A model generated the notes under the pieces. That model saw nothing but the letters and a program-made list of their open reading frames with translations, did not search any database and was not told the origin of the DNA. Positions 1 through 8,896 of a stretch of DNA of 64,000 bases are shown here, piece by piece. Made by a program: the position numbers and the translations under genes. The stretch comes from Candidatus Zhuqueibacterota bacterium (GTDB lineage: Bacteria; Zhuqueibacterota; Zhuqueibacteria; Thermofontimicrobiales; Sulfurfontimicrobiaceae): contig JAFGMA010000399.1 of the NCBI GenBank assembly GCA_016927835.1, positions 62,001 to 126,000 of the forward strand. The letters are read 5' to 3'. Each line of letters begins with the position of its first letter. Position 1 is the stretch's first letter.

Positions 1-3000
1 AATACATTGGCGTATTTTGCAGGGCAACTGAACCGTTGGATGCGGTCGCTTTCACCGTATTAAGCACGCCATTTTCGGGTCCAACAGTCAAATACACCTG
101 GGCATATCCATCCTCACCCGACGTTTTTACGACCATGGTATCTGTATCACCATCCAGGGTTCCCCCGCCGGTAGTGACTTCGAATGTGACGGTCAGTCCG
201 CCGACACCATTATTATTATTATCAGTGACCTGAACTTTGAATGGCTGAGGAAGCACAGCGCCTACGGTACCATTTATGGTTTCATTGCTGATTCTCCGCA
301 ATTTTGTGGCGGAGCTTGCCATGCCCGATGCATAGACAATATAAGGTGAATCTACAAGATGGTTGGCAGTGTAAGTTGAAGCAACCTGCAGCTCGTTATT
401 ATAATCTCCTTTTTCATTTCCGATTGACCAGTACACCTGGACAAATCCATCAGGATCGGTATATTGATCTGTTGTCGTTACAACATTGTTGATTTTGCCC
501 CCGCCTTTCATCACTGTAAAAACAACTTTATGTTGATTAATGGGATTCAGGGCAAAGTCGGTCACGCGCGCTCGAATAGGCAATTCCAATTGACCGCCGA
601 CGACTGCCATCTGGCTATCGCCCTGCACAATATGCAAAACAGACGCCGAACCCAGTTCTGCTGATGCCCAAAATTTAAGAGGTGAAAATGTCAGGTGATT
701 GCCATTAAAAAGGGCATGCGCTTCGATAATATTGTTTTTCAAGCCCGGTTGCGGACCTAGCGTCCATTGAACGGCAGCATGACCCGCCGTATTCGTCAAT
801 AGCGAAATTTCATCCACACCGTTTACTTTGCCGCCGCCTTCGAATATCAAAAACTTGACCTGAAAATTGCGCAATCCGACTCCCTGGTCATCGGTAACCA
901 GCACTTTCACCGAATCCGCGAGAGGTAATCCGGCTGTCCCGCTTTCATTCTTTTCACTCACACGCCTGATTTGCGTTGCCGGATGAGCCGTTGCGGTAAA
1001 TGTTTGGGGATTCCCCTTCAACGCCACGCCATGACGGTATCCATTTACTTCGATGCGATTGACTTCGCCCGGGGTGTCGCCCAGTGTGAAGATAACCTGG
1101 GAGAGACCCTGGTCATTCGATGTAACCGAGGTATCAGTTGCTCCGTTGAAGGTACCACTTCCTTGCTTGACGGTAAACAGGACTTCTTCATGACCGGGCA
1201 CAGGATTTCCATAATTATCGGTGACCTTGATACTTAAAGGAACCGAAAGCTGATATCCTGCTGATCCCTTTTGATTGTTTCCGGCATAAATCGCAATTTT
1301 GTCAACCAGACCCGGCGTAGCCTCAAATTGAACCGGAGAGTTGACGAGTGGATCGGCGCTGCCAGTTGTTGCGCTTACCTCGGCGATGTTCTTGATTTCA
1401 GAATCGGTGCCCAGGGTGAGCGTTGCGCCAGCCAAGCCGTTTCCATCGGTATAAACCTGTGTGGAAACCTGACCATCAAAATTGCCTCCGCCCTGCTTCA
1501 CTTGAAATGTGACCTTATGTCCGGCAACGCCATTGCCATATTCATCGCCAATTTTGACGACAAACGGATTCGCTAACCGGCTATTTGCAGCTCCGGTTTG
1601 TCCGTTTCCCGAATACCGCGAAATGTCGTACGCAGTCGCCGGTGTTGCTCTGGCAATAAACTCATAAGGCGAATTCTCAAGCGGTTGACCGGATCGAAAA
1701 GCGCGGGCTTCTACCCGATTTGTATCGGCGACGGTACCCAAATCCAGGCTAATACGCGCCAATCCGTCGGAACCGGTTGTGATTGTTTGCGTTGTGGTTC
1801 CATAAGAAGTGAATTTGCTCCCGCCAGGTCCTTGCGTGATTACAAACTGAACGCTATGATTTTTAATTGCATTGCCGAAATCATCTTCAATTTTTACTTT
1901 GAGCTGTGTTCCGAGTGTTGTAGTTACTTCACCACTTTGGTTTTTACCGGAGACGTAAACCATTTTAGACGCAATATGCGACGTAGCGGTAAAGGTAAAT
2001 TCCACCGGGGAACCATCCAGGGGAGCGCCTTCGAACCCTGCTTCGGCGTGCACGACGCTTGTTTCGCTCTCTGTTCCGAGTATATAATGCACCGATGCTT
2101 CACCAGCTTCATTGGTGTTTACGGGCTGCGATTCTACAAAACTACCGCCGCCGGAAACAGAAACGAAGGTCACCGGAAACCCGCTTTTAGCATTTCCGTA
2201 TTGATCTGTTATTTTCACCACCAATGGATTCGGCACCTCCTGACCGCCTGCGCCGCTTTGAGGGCTTCCAGATACAAAAGAGATAGCTGATGGTATATCC
2301 CCGGAGGCAGAAGCGGTGAATGTAACCGGCGAGCCTTGCAATCCCGGGGCTTTGACAACTGCGGTATTCGTGCCCACTTCCGGTCCCATAGTCCATTCAG
2401 CTTTTGCCAAGCCGAACGCATCGGTTTTATATTCAGGATACTCCTCGAGTCCGGTAGGAGTCCAACTTGTATTATTGACAATAACCAATTTATCCAGTTT
2501 TGCATTATCATTCCCATGATACACAATCAGGTCGTGCCAACCGGCAGTGAATGTATATTGCCAATGCGCAGCGACTGGAGAATTATCATATCCTGTTCCG
2601 ACTTTGGACCAGAACCATTCAGATTGGAGCGGGTTGGGATTCCAGAGCCGCGGTTCCTCCCCATTAACTTTGAAATACCATGAATTTGCGCTGGGGCTTT
2701 GGTTGGTGTTTACTCGTCCCCAGAAATAATAATTCCCGGGTGTTTCGATATAAAAATGGTAAGCTGCGGTGCCTTCAAAAGCATCGCCCGAGGTGCAGGT
2801 AATGTATTGCTGATTGGACACGTCGTGGTCGATTTCAATCGACATGGGTGAGGTAATTTTCCCATCTTCAGCTTCAATCCTGATATAATTATCAGGTGCA
2901 ACAGCCAAATCGAAGTGTCCGCCTCCGGATGTTACTTCATAGCTTACCTTTACTCCTGAAACCGGATTTCCATTGTCATCGGTTACTTTTACTGCCAGTG

Positions 3001-5275
3001 ATTCTGGCAACGCTCGGCCGACCGAACCACCCGTCTGGTTATCCCCTGCCCATTTTTCTATTTGTGAAGCTTCACCAACCGCATTGACAATCGCGAATTC
3101 ATCGACGTTATTATTGCGGTTCCCGTGGAGTACCACGCCGGCATATACCTCATTATCGTCCTCACCGAAGAGCTTGCCCAGATCAGAGATGGTGCCATCG
3201 TAGGCATCGTTGATATAATAATCAAAATGATGACCACTATCATCTGCACGAACCATTACTTTGAATTCATCACCCGGCAGTGGATTTGGCAGGGCACCTG
3301 GTTTTTGCAGAAAAAGTGTGGCATCGGCGAGTTGTCCGGCTTCGATTGCTGCCAGACAGATATTGCCATTATCTGTGCGTCGCCAGGCAAGATAGCCGTT
3401 CGTAGCTAAATTCGGATCGGTCAGCATCAGCGCAACCCCGCCGCGGCTGATGCCGGTAGCATCGGCAGTTTCACCCCACTTGACTTTCACTTCAATGGGA
3501 TTTTTGCGCTTGACAAAAACGCCCATATAGTTCCAGCTTTCGCTTGAGGCAGTATTTACAAGATCACCATTGATGATTTGGAATTCCGGCGCCGCTACCC
3601 AATCTGCACCAAGCTGTGTTCTATCGAATGTATCGCGTACTTCGGTTGCATTCGAGGTTGTTGCCTGGGTCAAATTCGATAAGCCCGACATATTGGGAAC
3701 TTCATCATAGGCTTTGATTGCGAAATAGTATTTTGTATTCGGCTGCAAGCCGGTTACGACAAAAGATTGAGTTAGTCCCGCCAGCAAAGGTGTCGGCGGA
3801 TTATTGACTTTATTCGCACGGCTAAAATTGCTTTCGGTGATTACATTTTCGGAATAACGTATGTCGTATCCGACCGGCGTGCCTTCGCTGCCGTCATCGC
3901 CGGGAGCGGTCCAGGTCAAAGTTGCCGTGGTTGCGCCGGCAGAACCAGCAAGCAAATCGGTAATTGTCTGCGGCGCTATATTATCCGTGCTTTTAAACAG
4001 ATCAAAATTATCAACCTCGTTGTTGAATCCGCCTCGCAACATGATGCCAGCATATTGAGGAAATACGTTTCCTTTCCTTCTTTGCGGATCCGAATGCCGA
4101 CCGATAAACTCGTCGTTTTTATAGCAATCGAAATAATGCCCCGCGCCGTCGGTGGTCATGCTGACTTTAAAGATATCGCCGCTGGCAAGAGGACCTGAGA
4201 GCGCACCGCTGATATTTCCGATATTATTGCTATAATCAATCGCACCGTTGGCTACTGCCCAGAGATCCATATTGCCATTGCTCATAATCCGAAGGAAATA
4301 GCCATTGGCTTGCGCAGTGGGTGCATCCAGCATCAGACCGAAACCAAGCTCACTCGCACCAGCAGCATCGACACCGTCGCCTAATTTTATTGAAACCGTG
4401 GTTGGATTAGTGAAGGGCTTGTATGTCGCCAGATAGTCCCACCCGGAAGCTGCGGTATTTGCCAGTTCATTCCCGGAAACTTCATATACACCAGCGGCTC
4501 CCCATACGTCTCCCAACACGCTCCTGTTGAAGTTATCGGTGACAATTGGATCGGAGACATTGACTGCATTCAGTATTGAATTAAAAAATACTTTGGCAAT
4601 CATCGTATATCCATCATTGTTGGGGTGGATATCATCGGTGGCATTCATCAATGTCGTTTCCCAATCAGCCCTGGTTTTAAACATTTCATTAATGCCGGCA
4701 TAGTAAATTTTGTAATCGCTGCTGAGTTTCGCATAATACATATCGAGAAGCAGCACGTTAACATCATCGGTTTTGCTGTCGAAGGCATCTTTTCTGGGCA
4801 CTAAACTAGCTAAAACGATTTTTGTACTTACGTTATCATTATAAATAATATCAACGAGTTGTTCGATTTCGCCAGCAATGCCTTCCGGTGTTTGAGCCGA
4901 ATTAACATCGTTTGTTCCGATCATTAACAGAACAATATCAGGGGAATAAACCGAAAGCCAGGTATTAAGCTTGTTAATCAGACTATCAGCAGTCCACCCC
5001 GGATGCCCTTCGTGATTATTATCGCCGAAATCGCCTGCGGATTGACTTCCGACGAAATCAAAATCAATGCTTTCATCGGTTAATAAATTGTAAAGATCAT
5101 CTCTGTATCCACCCACTGGATTTGAGCCTGCATCTTCATCGCCTTTTGTCATGGAATTTCCCAAAGGCATGATTTTTATTGTCTGTGCATTAAGCGTATC
5201 CACGTTTCCCCATAAAAAACCACAAAGTAACGCCCAGAGTAAAAGGCCGCAGGTTACTTTGTTTAAACGTTTCAT
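1..5275 (-). CDS. Giant secreted SGNH hydrolase with LamG-like, FN3 and tandem Ig-like domains (3' end beyond window)
   Basis: Absent from the ORF track because it has no stop inside the window; hand translation gives one open frame of at least 1758 codons. The ATG at 5275 follows AGGAG by 7 nt. Residues 1-31 look like a Sec signal peptide. Residues ~34-225 are an SGNH/GDSL hydrolase: GNS (Ser41), IGTND near 121, DDIHP near 211, the blocks used by secreted esterases. Then come a LamG-like module (~242-420), FN3 (~430-528), a second LamG-like module (~540-728), and about eight Ig-like (Big_1-type) repeats of ~110 residues to the window edge. Each repeat has a VTDxxGNPV strand and a GGG turn. 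A carbohydrate-binding-like module (~792-937) sits inside the first Ig repeat. Inferred role: a surface or matrix protein that deacylates and binds polysaccharide. How it is anchored cannot be seen. Confidence 0.85.
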   Translation of the reverse strand, partial: MKRLNKVTCGLLLWALLCGFLWGNVDTLNAQTIKIMPLGNSMTKGDEDAGSNPVGGYRDDLYNLLTDESIDFDFVGSQSAGDFGDNNHEGHPGWTADSLINKLNTWLSVYSPDIVLLMIGTNDVNSAQTPEGIAGEIEQLVDIIYNDNVSTKIVLASLVPRKDAFDSKTDDVNVLLLDMYYAKLSSDYKIYYAGINEMFKTRADWETTLMNATDDIHPNNDGYTMIAKVFFNSILNAVNVSDPIVTDNFNRSVLGDVWGAAGVYEVSGNELANTAASGWDYLATYKPFTNPTTVSIKLGDGVDAAGASELGFGLMLDAPTAQANGYFLRIMSNGNMDLWAVANGAIDYSNNIGNISGALSGPLASGDIFKVSMTTDGAGHYFDCYKNDEFIGRHSDPQRRKGNVFPQYAGIMLRGGFNNEVDNFDLFKSTDNIAPQTITDLLAGSAGATTATLTWTAPGDDGSEGTPVGYDIRYSENVITESNFSRANKVNNPPTPLLAGLTQSFVVTGLQPNTKYYFAIKAYDEVPNMSGLSNLTQATTSNATEVRDTFDRTQLGADWVAAPEFQIINGDLVNTASSESWNYMGVFVKRKNPIEVKVKWGETADATGISRGGVALMLTDPNLATNGYLAWRRTDNGNICLAAIEAGQLADATLFLQKPGALPNPLPGDEFKVMVRADDSGHHFDYYINDAYDGTISDLGKLFGEDDNEVYAGVVLHGNRNNNVDEFAIVNAVGEASQIEKWAGDNQTGGSVGRALPESLAVKVTDDNGNPVSGVKVSYEVTSGGGHFDLAVAPDNYIRIEAEDGKITSPMSIEIDHDVSNQQYITCTSGDAFEGTAAYHFYIETPGNYYFWGRVNTNQSPSANSWYFKVNGEEPRLWNPNPLQSEWFWSKVGTGYDNSPVAAHWQYTFTAGWHDLIVYHGNDNAKLDKLVIVNNTSWTPTGLEEYPEYKTDAFGLAKAEWTMGPEVGTNTAVVKAPGLQGSPVTFTASASGDIPSAISFVSGSPQSGAGGQEVPNPLVVKITDQYGNAKSGFPVTFVSVSGGGSFVESQPVNTNEAGEASVHYILGTESETSVVHAEAGFEGAPLDGSPVEFTFTATSHIASKMVYVSGKNQSGEVTTTLGTQLKVKIEDDFGNAIKNHSVQFVITQGPGGSKFTSYGTTTQTITTGSDGLARISLDLGTVADTNRVEARAFRSGQPLENSPYEFIARATPATAYDISRYSGNGQTGAANSRLANPFVVKIGDEYGNGVAGHKVTFQVKQGGGNFDGQVSTQVYTDGNGLAGATLTLGTDSEIKNIAEVSATTGSADPLVNSPVQFEATPGLVDKIAIYAGNNQKGSAGYQLSVPLSIKVTDNYGNPVPGHEEVLFTVKQGSGTFNGATDTSVTSNDQGLSQVIFTLGDTPGEVNRIEVNGYRHGVALKGNPQTFTATAHPATQIRRVSEKNESGTAGLPLADSVKVLVTDDQGVGLRNFQVKFLIFEGGGKVNGVDEISLLTNTAGHAAVQWTLGPQPGLKNNIIEAHALFNGNHLTFSPLKFWASAELGSASVLHIVQGDSQMAVVGGQLELPIRARVTDFALNPINQHKVVFTVMKGGGKINNVVTTTDQYTDPDGFVQVYWSIGNEKGDYNNELQVASTYTANHLVDSPYIVYASGMASSATKLRRISNETINGTVGAVLPQPFKVQVTDNNNNGVGGLTVTFEVTTGGGTLDGDTDTMVVKTSGEDGYAQVYLTVGPENGVLNTVKATASNGSVALQNTPMY

Positions 5276-5322
5276 ACGAACTCTCCTAATTTGTTTATAT
5301 TCAATAAACAACACCAAAAATT

Positions 5323-5347
5323 ATTATATCCTTTTAATTATTAAAAG
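5323..5347 (-). promoter_or_regulatory. Putative -10 box with adjacent dyad upstream of the giant SGNH gene
   Basis: On the minus strand TATAAT lies at 5328-5323, about 50 nt before the start codon. Just upstream is a perfect AT-rich dyad, CTTTTAAT-T-ATTAAAAG (5331-5347), which would lie between the -10 and -35 regions where an operator could sit. No good -35 hexamer is visible at 17 nt, so this is only a candidate. Confidence 0.3.
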
Positions 5348-5880
5348 ATAAAGCATCCTTCGGCTTATGTTTGCAATTTTTATACCAGATTTTTGGTACG
5401 GATGGCATGTAATCCAACCGGCATAATAATTTGCAAAATGTAAAACCGCTATTTTTAATTCCCAGGCACCGCGTCGGAAGCAATGAAACCGAGAATCAAA
5501 TTAGCGACACATTACTCAGGTTTTACATTGGAAAGCTCTATCATTTGATTTCCTCAAGGTGTTGTATTAGAGCGAAACAATAGCAAATCTTTGGCGAATC
5601 TCAATGATACACCTTTCCCATCGCCATCCAGCAGGGCGTAACATGGATTTAATTGCGCAATTTTAACGAACTGCATTCGTTTAACCGGGAATTATGAATT
5701 TACGAATGACTCAGCGTGGTTTCAAAATACTCAAATACATTATCGTCAATATTGTGACTTTTCTTAAATAATTTTTCTTTGCGCCCAGGGATGCTTTGAG
5801 GGTTCATCGTCAGGCTATGACAGGAAATCCTGACTTTCGGCTTTTGTTATAACTTCAAACGGGCATAATTTGAACAACTT

Positions 5881-5937
5881 GGAGTGCATCGCCTTTATAC
5901 GATGCGTGATTTGAAATCCATAAAGGGATTTCACTCC
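5881..5937. repeat. Nested palindromes that could fold as a three-way junction
   Basis: GGAG(TG) at 5881-5886 pairs with (CA)CTCC at 5932-5937. Between them are two perfect hairpins: GCATCG-N8-CGATGC (5886-5905) and TGAAATCC-N6-GGATTTCA (5912-5933). All pairings were read directly from the sequence. Function unknown. Confidence 0.5.
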
Positions 5938-6097
5938 AACCGACATGGTCGTTGTCATTCTAATTATTCTTCTCAGAATTAGTGTTCGAAAAGTTTAATT
6001 TGTGACCGTTTTAAGTATAACATTATATGTTAAAAAAAATGTGATTGAGCCAGCAGGCGACAAAGAGCGTCTGCCAACAGATCGTTGCTGATACGAG

Positions 6098-7294
6098 CTA
6101 TTCGGTAACATCGCTCGCTAAATCGCCATCTGCACATCCCGCGCCGGCTAACCATATTGATTTGAATTTTTCTATGATGCAATCGGCTGCCAGGCGATTC
6201 GCCAGCGAACTGGGATGGCGATCGAATTGGTTGACCCATAACTTCCTATATTCCTTTTCCTTTGAAAATGGATCACGCAAATCTACATATAGTGTACTCT
6301 CTTCATCACAGATAGCAATCACTCGTTCATGTAAAAAGGCAAACGGATAATTCGCATTCAAATCGCCGACAACATCCGGAAACAATACGATTCCCATGCG
6401 GATATCATTATCCTGGCAACTTTGAATGAATTGCTTGAGCGCCCGATTGCTTTCCTGCGAATCAAGGCATTGGGGATCACTGAACCGCCTGGAAATATAA
6501 TCCGAATAGCTTCCAGCCCAACCCAGCGCCTCCTGCAAAGCGTACCATTGGAGACTGACCAGAAAATATAGCGCGGATGCTGACTGCAATTTTGCATGCA
6601 ATTCGTCAGAGGGAGCGAGTGTCATCGAGCCCGGACGTCCGCTTTTATCATGACCTTCTACATCATTCACGAACCACTGCAACAGCACAAAATCGGGTCT
6701 GGTTTTCAGTACGATTGAATTTAGTATTTCAAGGTGATCTACTGTTTCAGCGCCGGATCGCCCAAAATTCAGGACTTCACAAGCAACGCTGCAGCGTTTC
6801 GCTTCCAAATAGGTACCAATCAGGTTGGAAAAGCGCTCCGCGATGGGAATTCCCTGACCATAAGCAAATGAATCCCCGATAATGGCGATTCGGTAAATGC
6901 TGTCAGCTTTTGCTATATCAAATTCGCGCTCCCTGAATTGTAATTTATTGAAGCGGACGTTGAACCAGTTCCATCGAAGGGCAAAATAGCTTGTATCATC
7001 CGCTGTGGTTGTGATACCGCGAAAGGCGATTCGAACGGCAACTTCACTCATCACCAGCAGGATGAGAATGGTTATAGATAGCACAATCAATTTGGAAATG
7101 ATGGAATTAGCGCGAGACTCATCAAGGAAAATGCGTAGATCGATGCCGAGCAGTATGCCTGCCAATCCCATAAACAGGCAGATCTTAAGCCAGATATTTG
7201 CAATAATCTGCATATCTGCGAGGGAATTTACCAGCAGCAATATAAGTGAGCCACTGGTCAAAAAGACACAAAAAAAGATGAATTTACGACTCAT
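6098..7294 (-). CDS. Membrane-anchored SGNH hydrolase
   Basis: 398 aa. Three hydrophobic segments lie within the first ~105 residues, followed by an SGNH-type catalytic domain outside the membrane. The four blocks are visible: IIGDSFAYGQG (Ser nucleophile), NFGRSGAET, FVNDVEG and FDRHPSSLAN (the Asp and His pair). The ATG follows AAAGGA by 5 nt. Enzymes of this build often add or remove O-acyl groups on cell-surface polysaccharides; that role here is inferred from the fold and the neighbouring glycan locus. It is a stand-alone gene with gaps over 500 bp on both sides. It shares only the SGNH fold, not overall similarity, with the giant protein downstream. Confidence 0.82.
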   Translation of the reverse strand: MSRKFIFFCVFLTSGSLILLLVNSLADMQIIANIWLKICLFMGLAGILLGIDLRIFLDESRANSIISKLIVLSITILILLVMSEVAVRIAFRGITTTADDTSYFALRWNWFNVRFNKLQFREREFDIAKADSIYRIAIIGDSFAYGQGIPIAERFSNLIGTYLEAKRCSVACEVLNFGRSGAETVDHLEILNSIVLKTRPDFVLLQWFVNDVEGHDKSGRPGSMTLAPSDELHAKLQSASALYFLVSLQWYALQEALGWAGSYSDYISRRFSDPQCLDSQESNRALKQFIQSCQDNDIRMGIVLFPDVVGDLNANYPFAFLHERVIAICDEESTLYVDLRDPFSKEKEYRKLWVNQFDRHPSSLANRLAADCIIEKFKSIWLAGAGCADGDLASDVTE

Positions 7295-7838
7295 GACTTT
7301 CCTTTCATGATTGAATTCCAGAGCTAGCGTCCTGGTGAAACTGGAACAGGCAGGTTGAAGTAAGGTTTTTATGCTTAATCAGGGATTTTTAGCGTCCCAT
7401 TAAAAGCATCCGCAACGAAGCACAAATCAATTGTCTATTGAAATCAAATTTGATCGCGGTTTGCCGGAATCGATTTTCATAAAATCTGCATCATCCCGGT
7501 TAGTTGATTTAAAGGGCAACCTTCATGCCCGTATTTTTTAAAATAAAACTTGTTAATCACTAAAAGCGAAGCGTTGAATGATGGCTCAATTATACAAACA
7601 ACATGCAAGAATTGGAGAAATAAAATAGCCGGAAACCCTGCTTTGGATTTTCCAGATATCTTAAAGTATCGTCAATAAATTAGAATTCTTAAGTGAGATT
7701 TGAAGGAGACAAAGGTGCAATGGTTGTGTGAGTTGAATCAGGCAGCAATCAAGGAGGTGGGATATAATAAGTTACCCATTTAAATTTCTTCAGTGGCTAT
7801 TTGTCAAAATTTTTTTAAAGCAAAATGTCCAGGTTATT
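7295..7838. other. Non-coding gap with a MITE-like repeat
   Basis: No gene-like frame. The right part is occupied by the palindromic repeat at 7752-7849. The remainder, 7295-7751, is AT-rich leader for the membrane SGNH gene with no promoter I would defend. Confidence 0.6.
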
Positions 7839-7849
7839 TTATCCCACCT
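7752..7849. repeat. MITE-like palindromic repeat, copy 1
   Basis: Ends are AGGAGGTGGGAT and ATCCCACCT, an inverted repeat. The reverse complement of 7753-7849 aligns without gaps to 38497-38593, about 81 of 97 positions matching by hand. The first bases overlap the 3' end of the TolB-like gene and supply its stop codon. There is no coding capacity and no clear target-site duplication. Confidence 0.75.
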
Positions 7850-8849
7850 GCGAAAAAAAAGACTGCAATTTTCGCAACAGCTTATCACGAAGGATCCATT
7901 GTGAGAAGTTGATTATTTTTTTGGCTTTAATGGAAACGGATGTCATGAAGGAAGGAGGAGAGAACGGAACAAGCCACAGGTCTTCGTTGCCACTTCGATC
8001 CGACTGAAAGACAATTTTCTTCCCATCGGGCGACCAGGCTGGATACCAATCGAGACAGGGTTCACCAGTCACCTGAAACGGTGAACCGGCCGGCAAACCG
8101 TTTTTCAGAGAAAGCACATAGATATGACTGCGTCCGGTAGACATCGCGCGATACGCAAGATAATGGCTGTCAGGCGACCAGGCGGCAATATCTTCGAGAG
8201 AAGGGGTTTCTGTGATTCGCTGCGGCTCGCCACCCGAAACCGGAATTACCCAAATATCCCAATTCCCGCTTCGATTGGAAGAAAAAGCGATCTGCGTGCC
8301 ATCAGGTGACCATGTCGGGAATTTCTCTTCATACGCATCGGACGTAATCTGTACCGCAGCGCCTCCCCCTGTGGGCATTGTCCAGATATCGCTGCTGCCG
8401 CTTCTTCTTGAGATGAATGCAATATTCATCCCGTCGGGCGACCAACTGGGCATAAAATCCGCACTTTCATGCTGCGTAAGCTGCCTGACACTGCCTGTGA
8501 CCAGGGAATAAATCCAGATCTCGGAATTCCCCTCAAAATAGGCTTGAAACACCAGCGCATCACCGTCCGGCGACCACGACGGAAAAAAGACGCGTTCGAA
8601 CGAAGTTTCGAGCACGCGAGAGCTTTCGTCCCCAATCGACAACAGGCATAATTTATTCACTACGTTGTCGTACCTTGTATAGACAATCGTTTTGCCATCA
8701 GGAGACCATCTCGGCGTGCTCTCATCGCGCTCATCAGTGGTGAGTTGCTCCGGTGTTTTCATCGCATAGCCGGATAGTAACAAAAGACCACCGATCACAC
8801 AGCACAGGAAAACCAGCACGATCAAGCCAATTTTCAGCAACTTGCGCAT
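7839..8849 (-). CDS. TolB-like WD40/PD40 beta-propeller protein with N-terminal membrane anchor
   Basis: 336 aa. A single hydrophobic segment (residues ~5-28) without an obvious cleavage site suggests a signal anchor. Six PD40 repeats follow, each with a (P/A)xWSPDG core and a (D/E)(I/L)W strand, spaced about 43 residues from ~45 to ~300, enough for one propeller. TolB-type propellers usually bind partners or peptides and are often non-enzymatic. The ATG at 8849 has GGAGGG upstream. The last ~35 residues do not look like PD40 sequence, and the final codons and TAA stop lie inside a palindromic repeat, so the original C-terminus may have been replaced. It lies 47 bp downstream of the GHL15-like gene and may be co-transcribed with it. 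Confidence 0.8.
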   Translation of the reverse strand: MRKLLKIGLIVLVFLCCVIGGLLLLSGYAMKTPEQLTTDERDESTPRWSPDGKTIVYTRYDNVVNKLCLLSIGDESSRVLETSFERVFFPSWSPDGDALVFQAYFEGNSEIWIYSLVTGSVRQLTQHESADFMPSWSPDGMNIAFISRRSGSSDIWTMPTGGGAAVQITSDAYEEKFPTWSPDGTQIAFSSNRSGNWDIWVIPVSGGEPQRITETPSLEDIAAWSPDSHYLAYRAMSTGRSHIYVLSLKNGLPAGSPFQVTGEPCLDWYPAWSPDGKKIVFQSDRSGNEDLWLVPFSPPSFMTSVSIKAKKIINFSQWILRDKLLRKLQSFFSQVG

Positions 8850-8896
8850 AATTCATAACCCTCCATGGTTAGCTTTCTCCGGTTTATTTTCGGAAT

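Larger units (their letters stand above)
5276..6097. other. Non-coding gap of about 820 bp with several hairpins
   Basis: No gene-like frame on either strand. It holds the leader of the giant SGNH gene at its left edge, a nested palindrome cluster at 5881-5937, a GTCAGG...CCTGAC inverted repeat near 5808-5835, and a TAACAT-TAT-ATGTTA dyad next to an A-run near 6018-6039. The last lies just past the 3' end of the membrane SGNH gene. Confidence 0.6.

Noticed and set aside
1598-2290. Plus-strand ORF of 230 aa and other plus-strand ORFs under the giant protein
   Set aside because: Low-complexity, Cys/Arg-rich translations without domains; they lie opposite clear Ig-like repeat coding sequence and are shadows.
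1-3070. DNA-level tandem repeat expansion in the Ig-like region
   Set aside because: The ~330-bp units are diverged at nucleotide level; the repetition is visible only in the protein pattern, so recent slippage or expansion is not supported.
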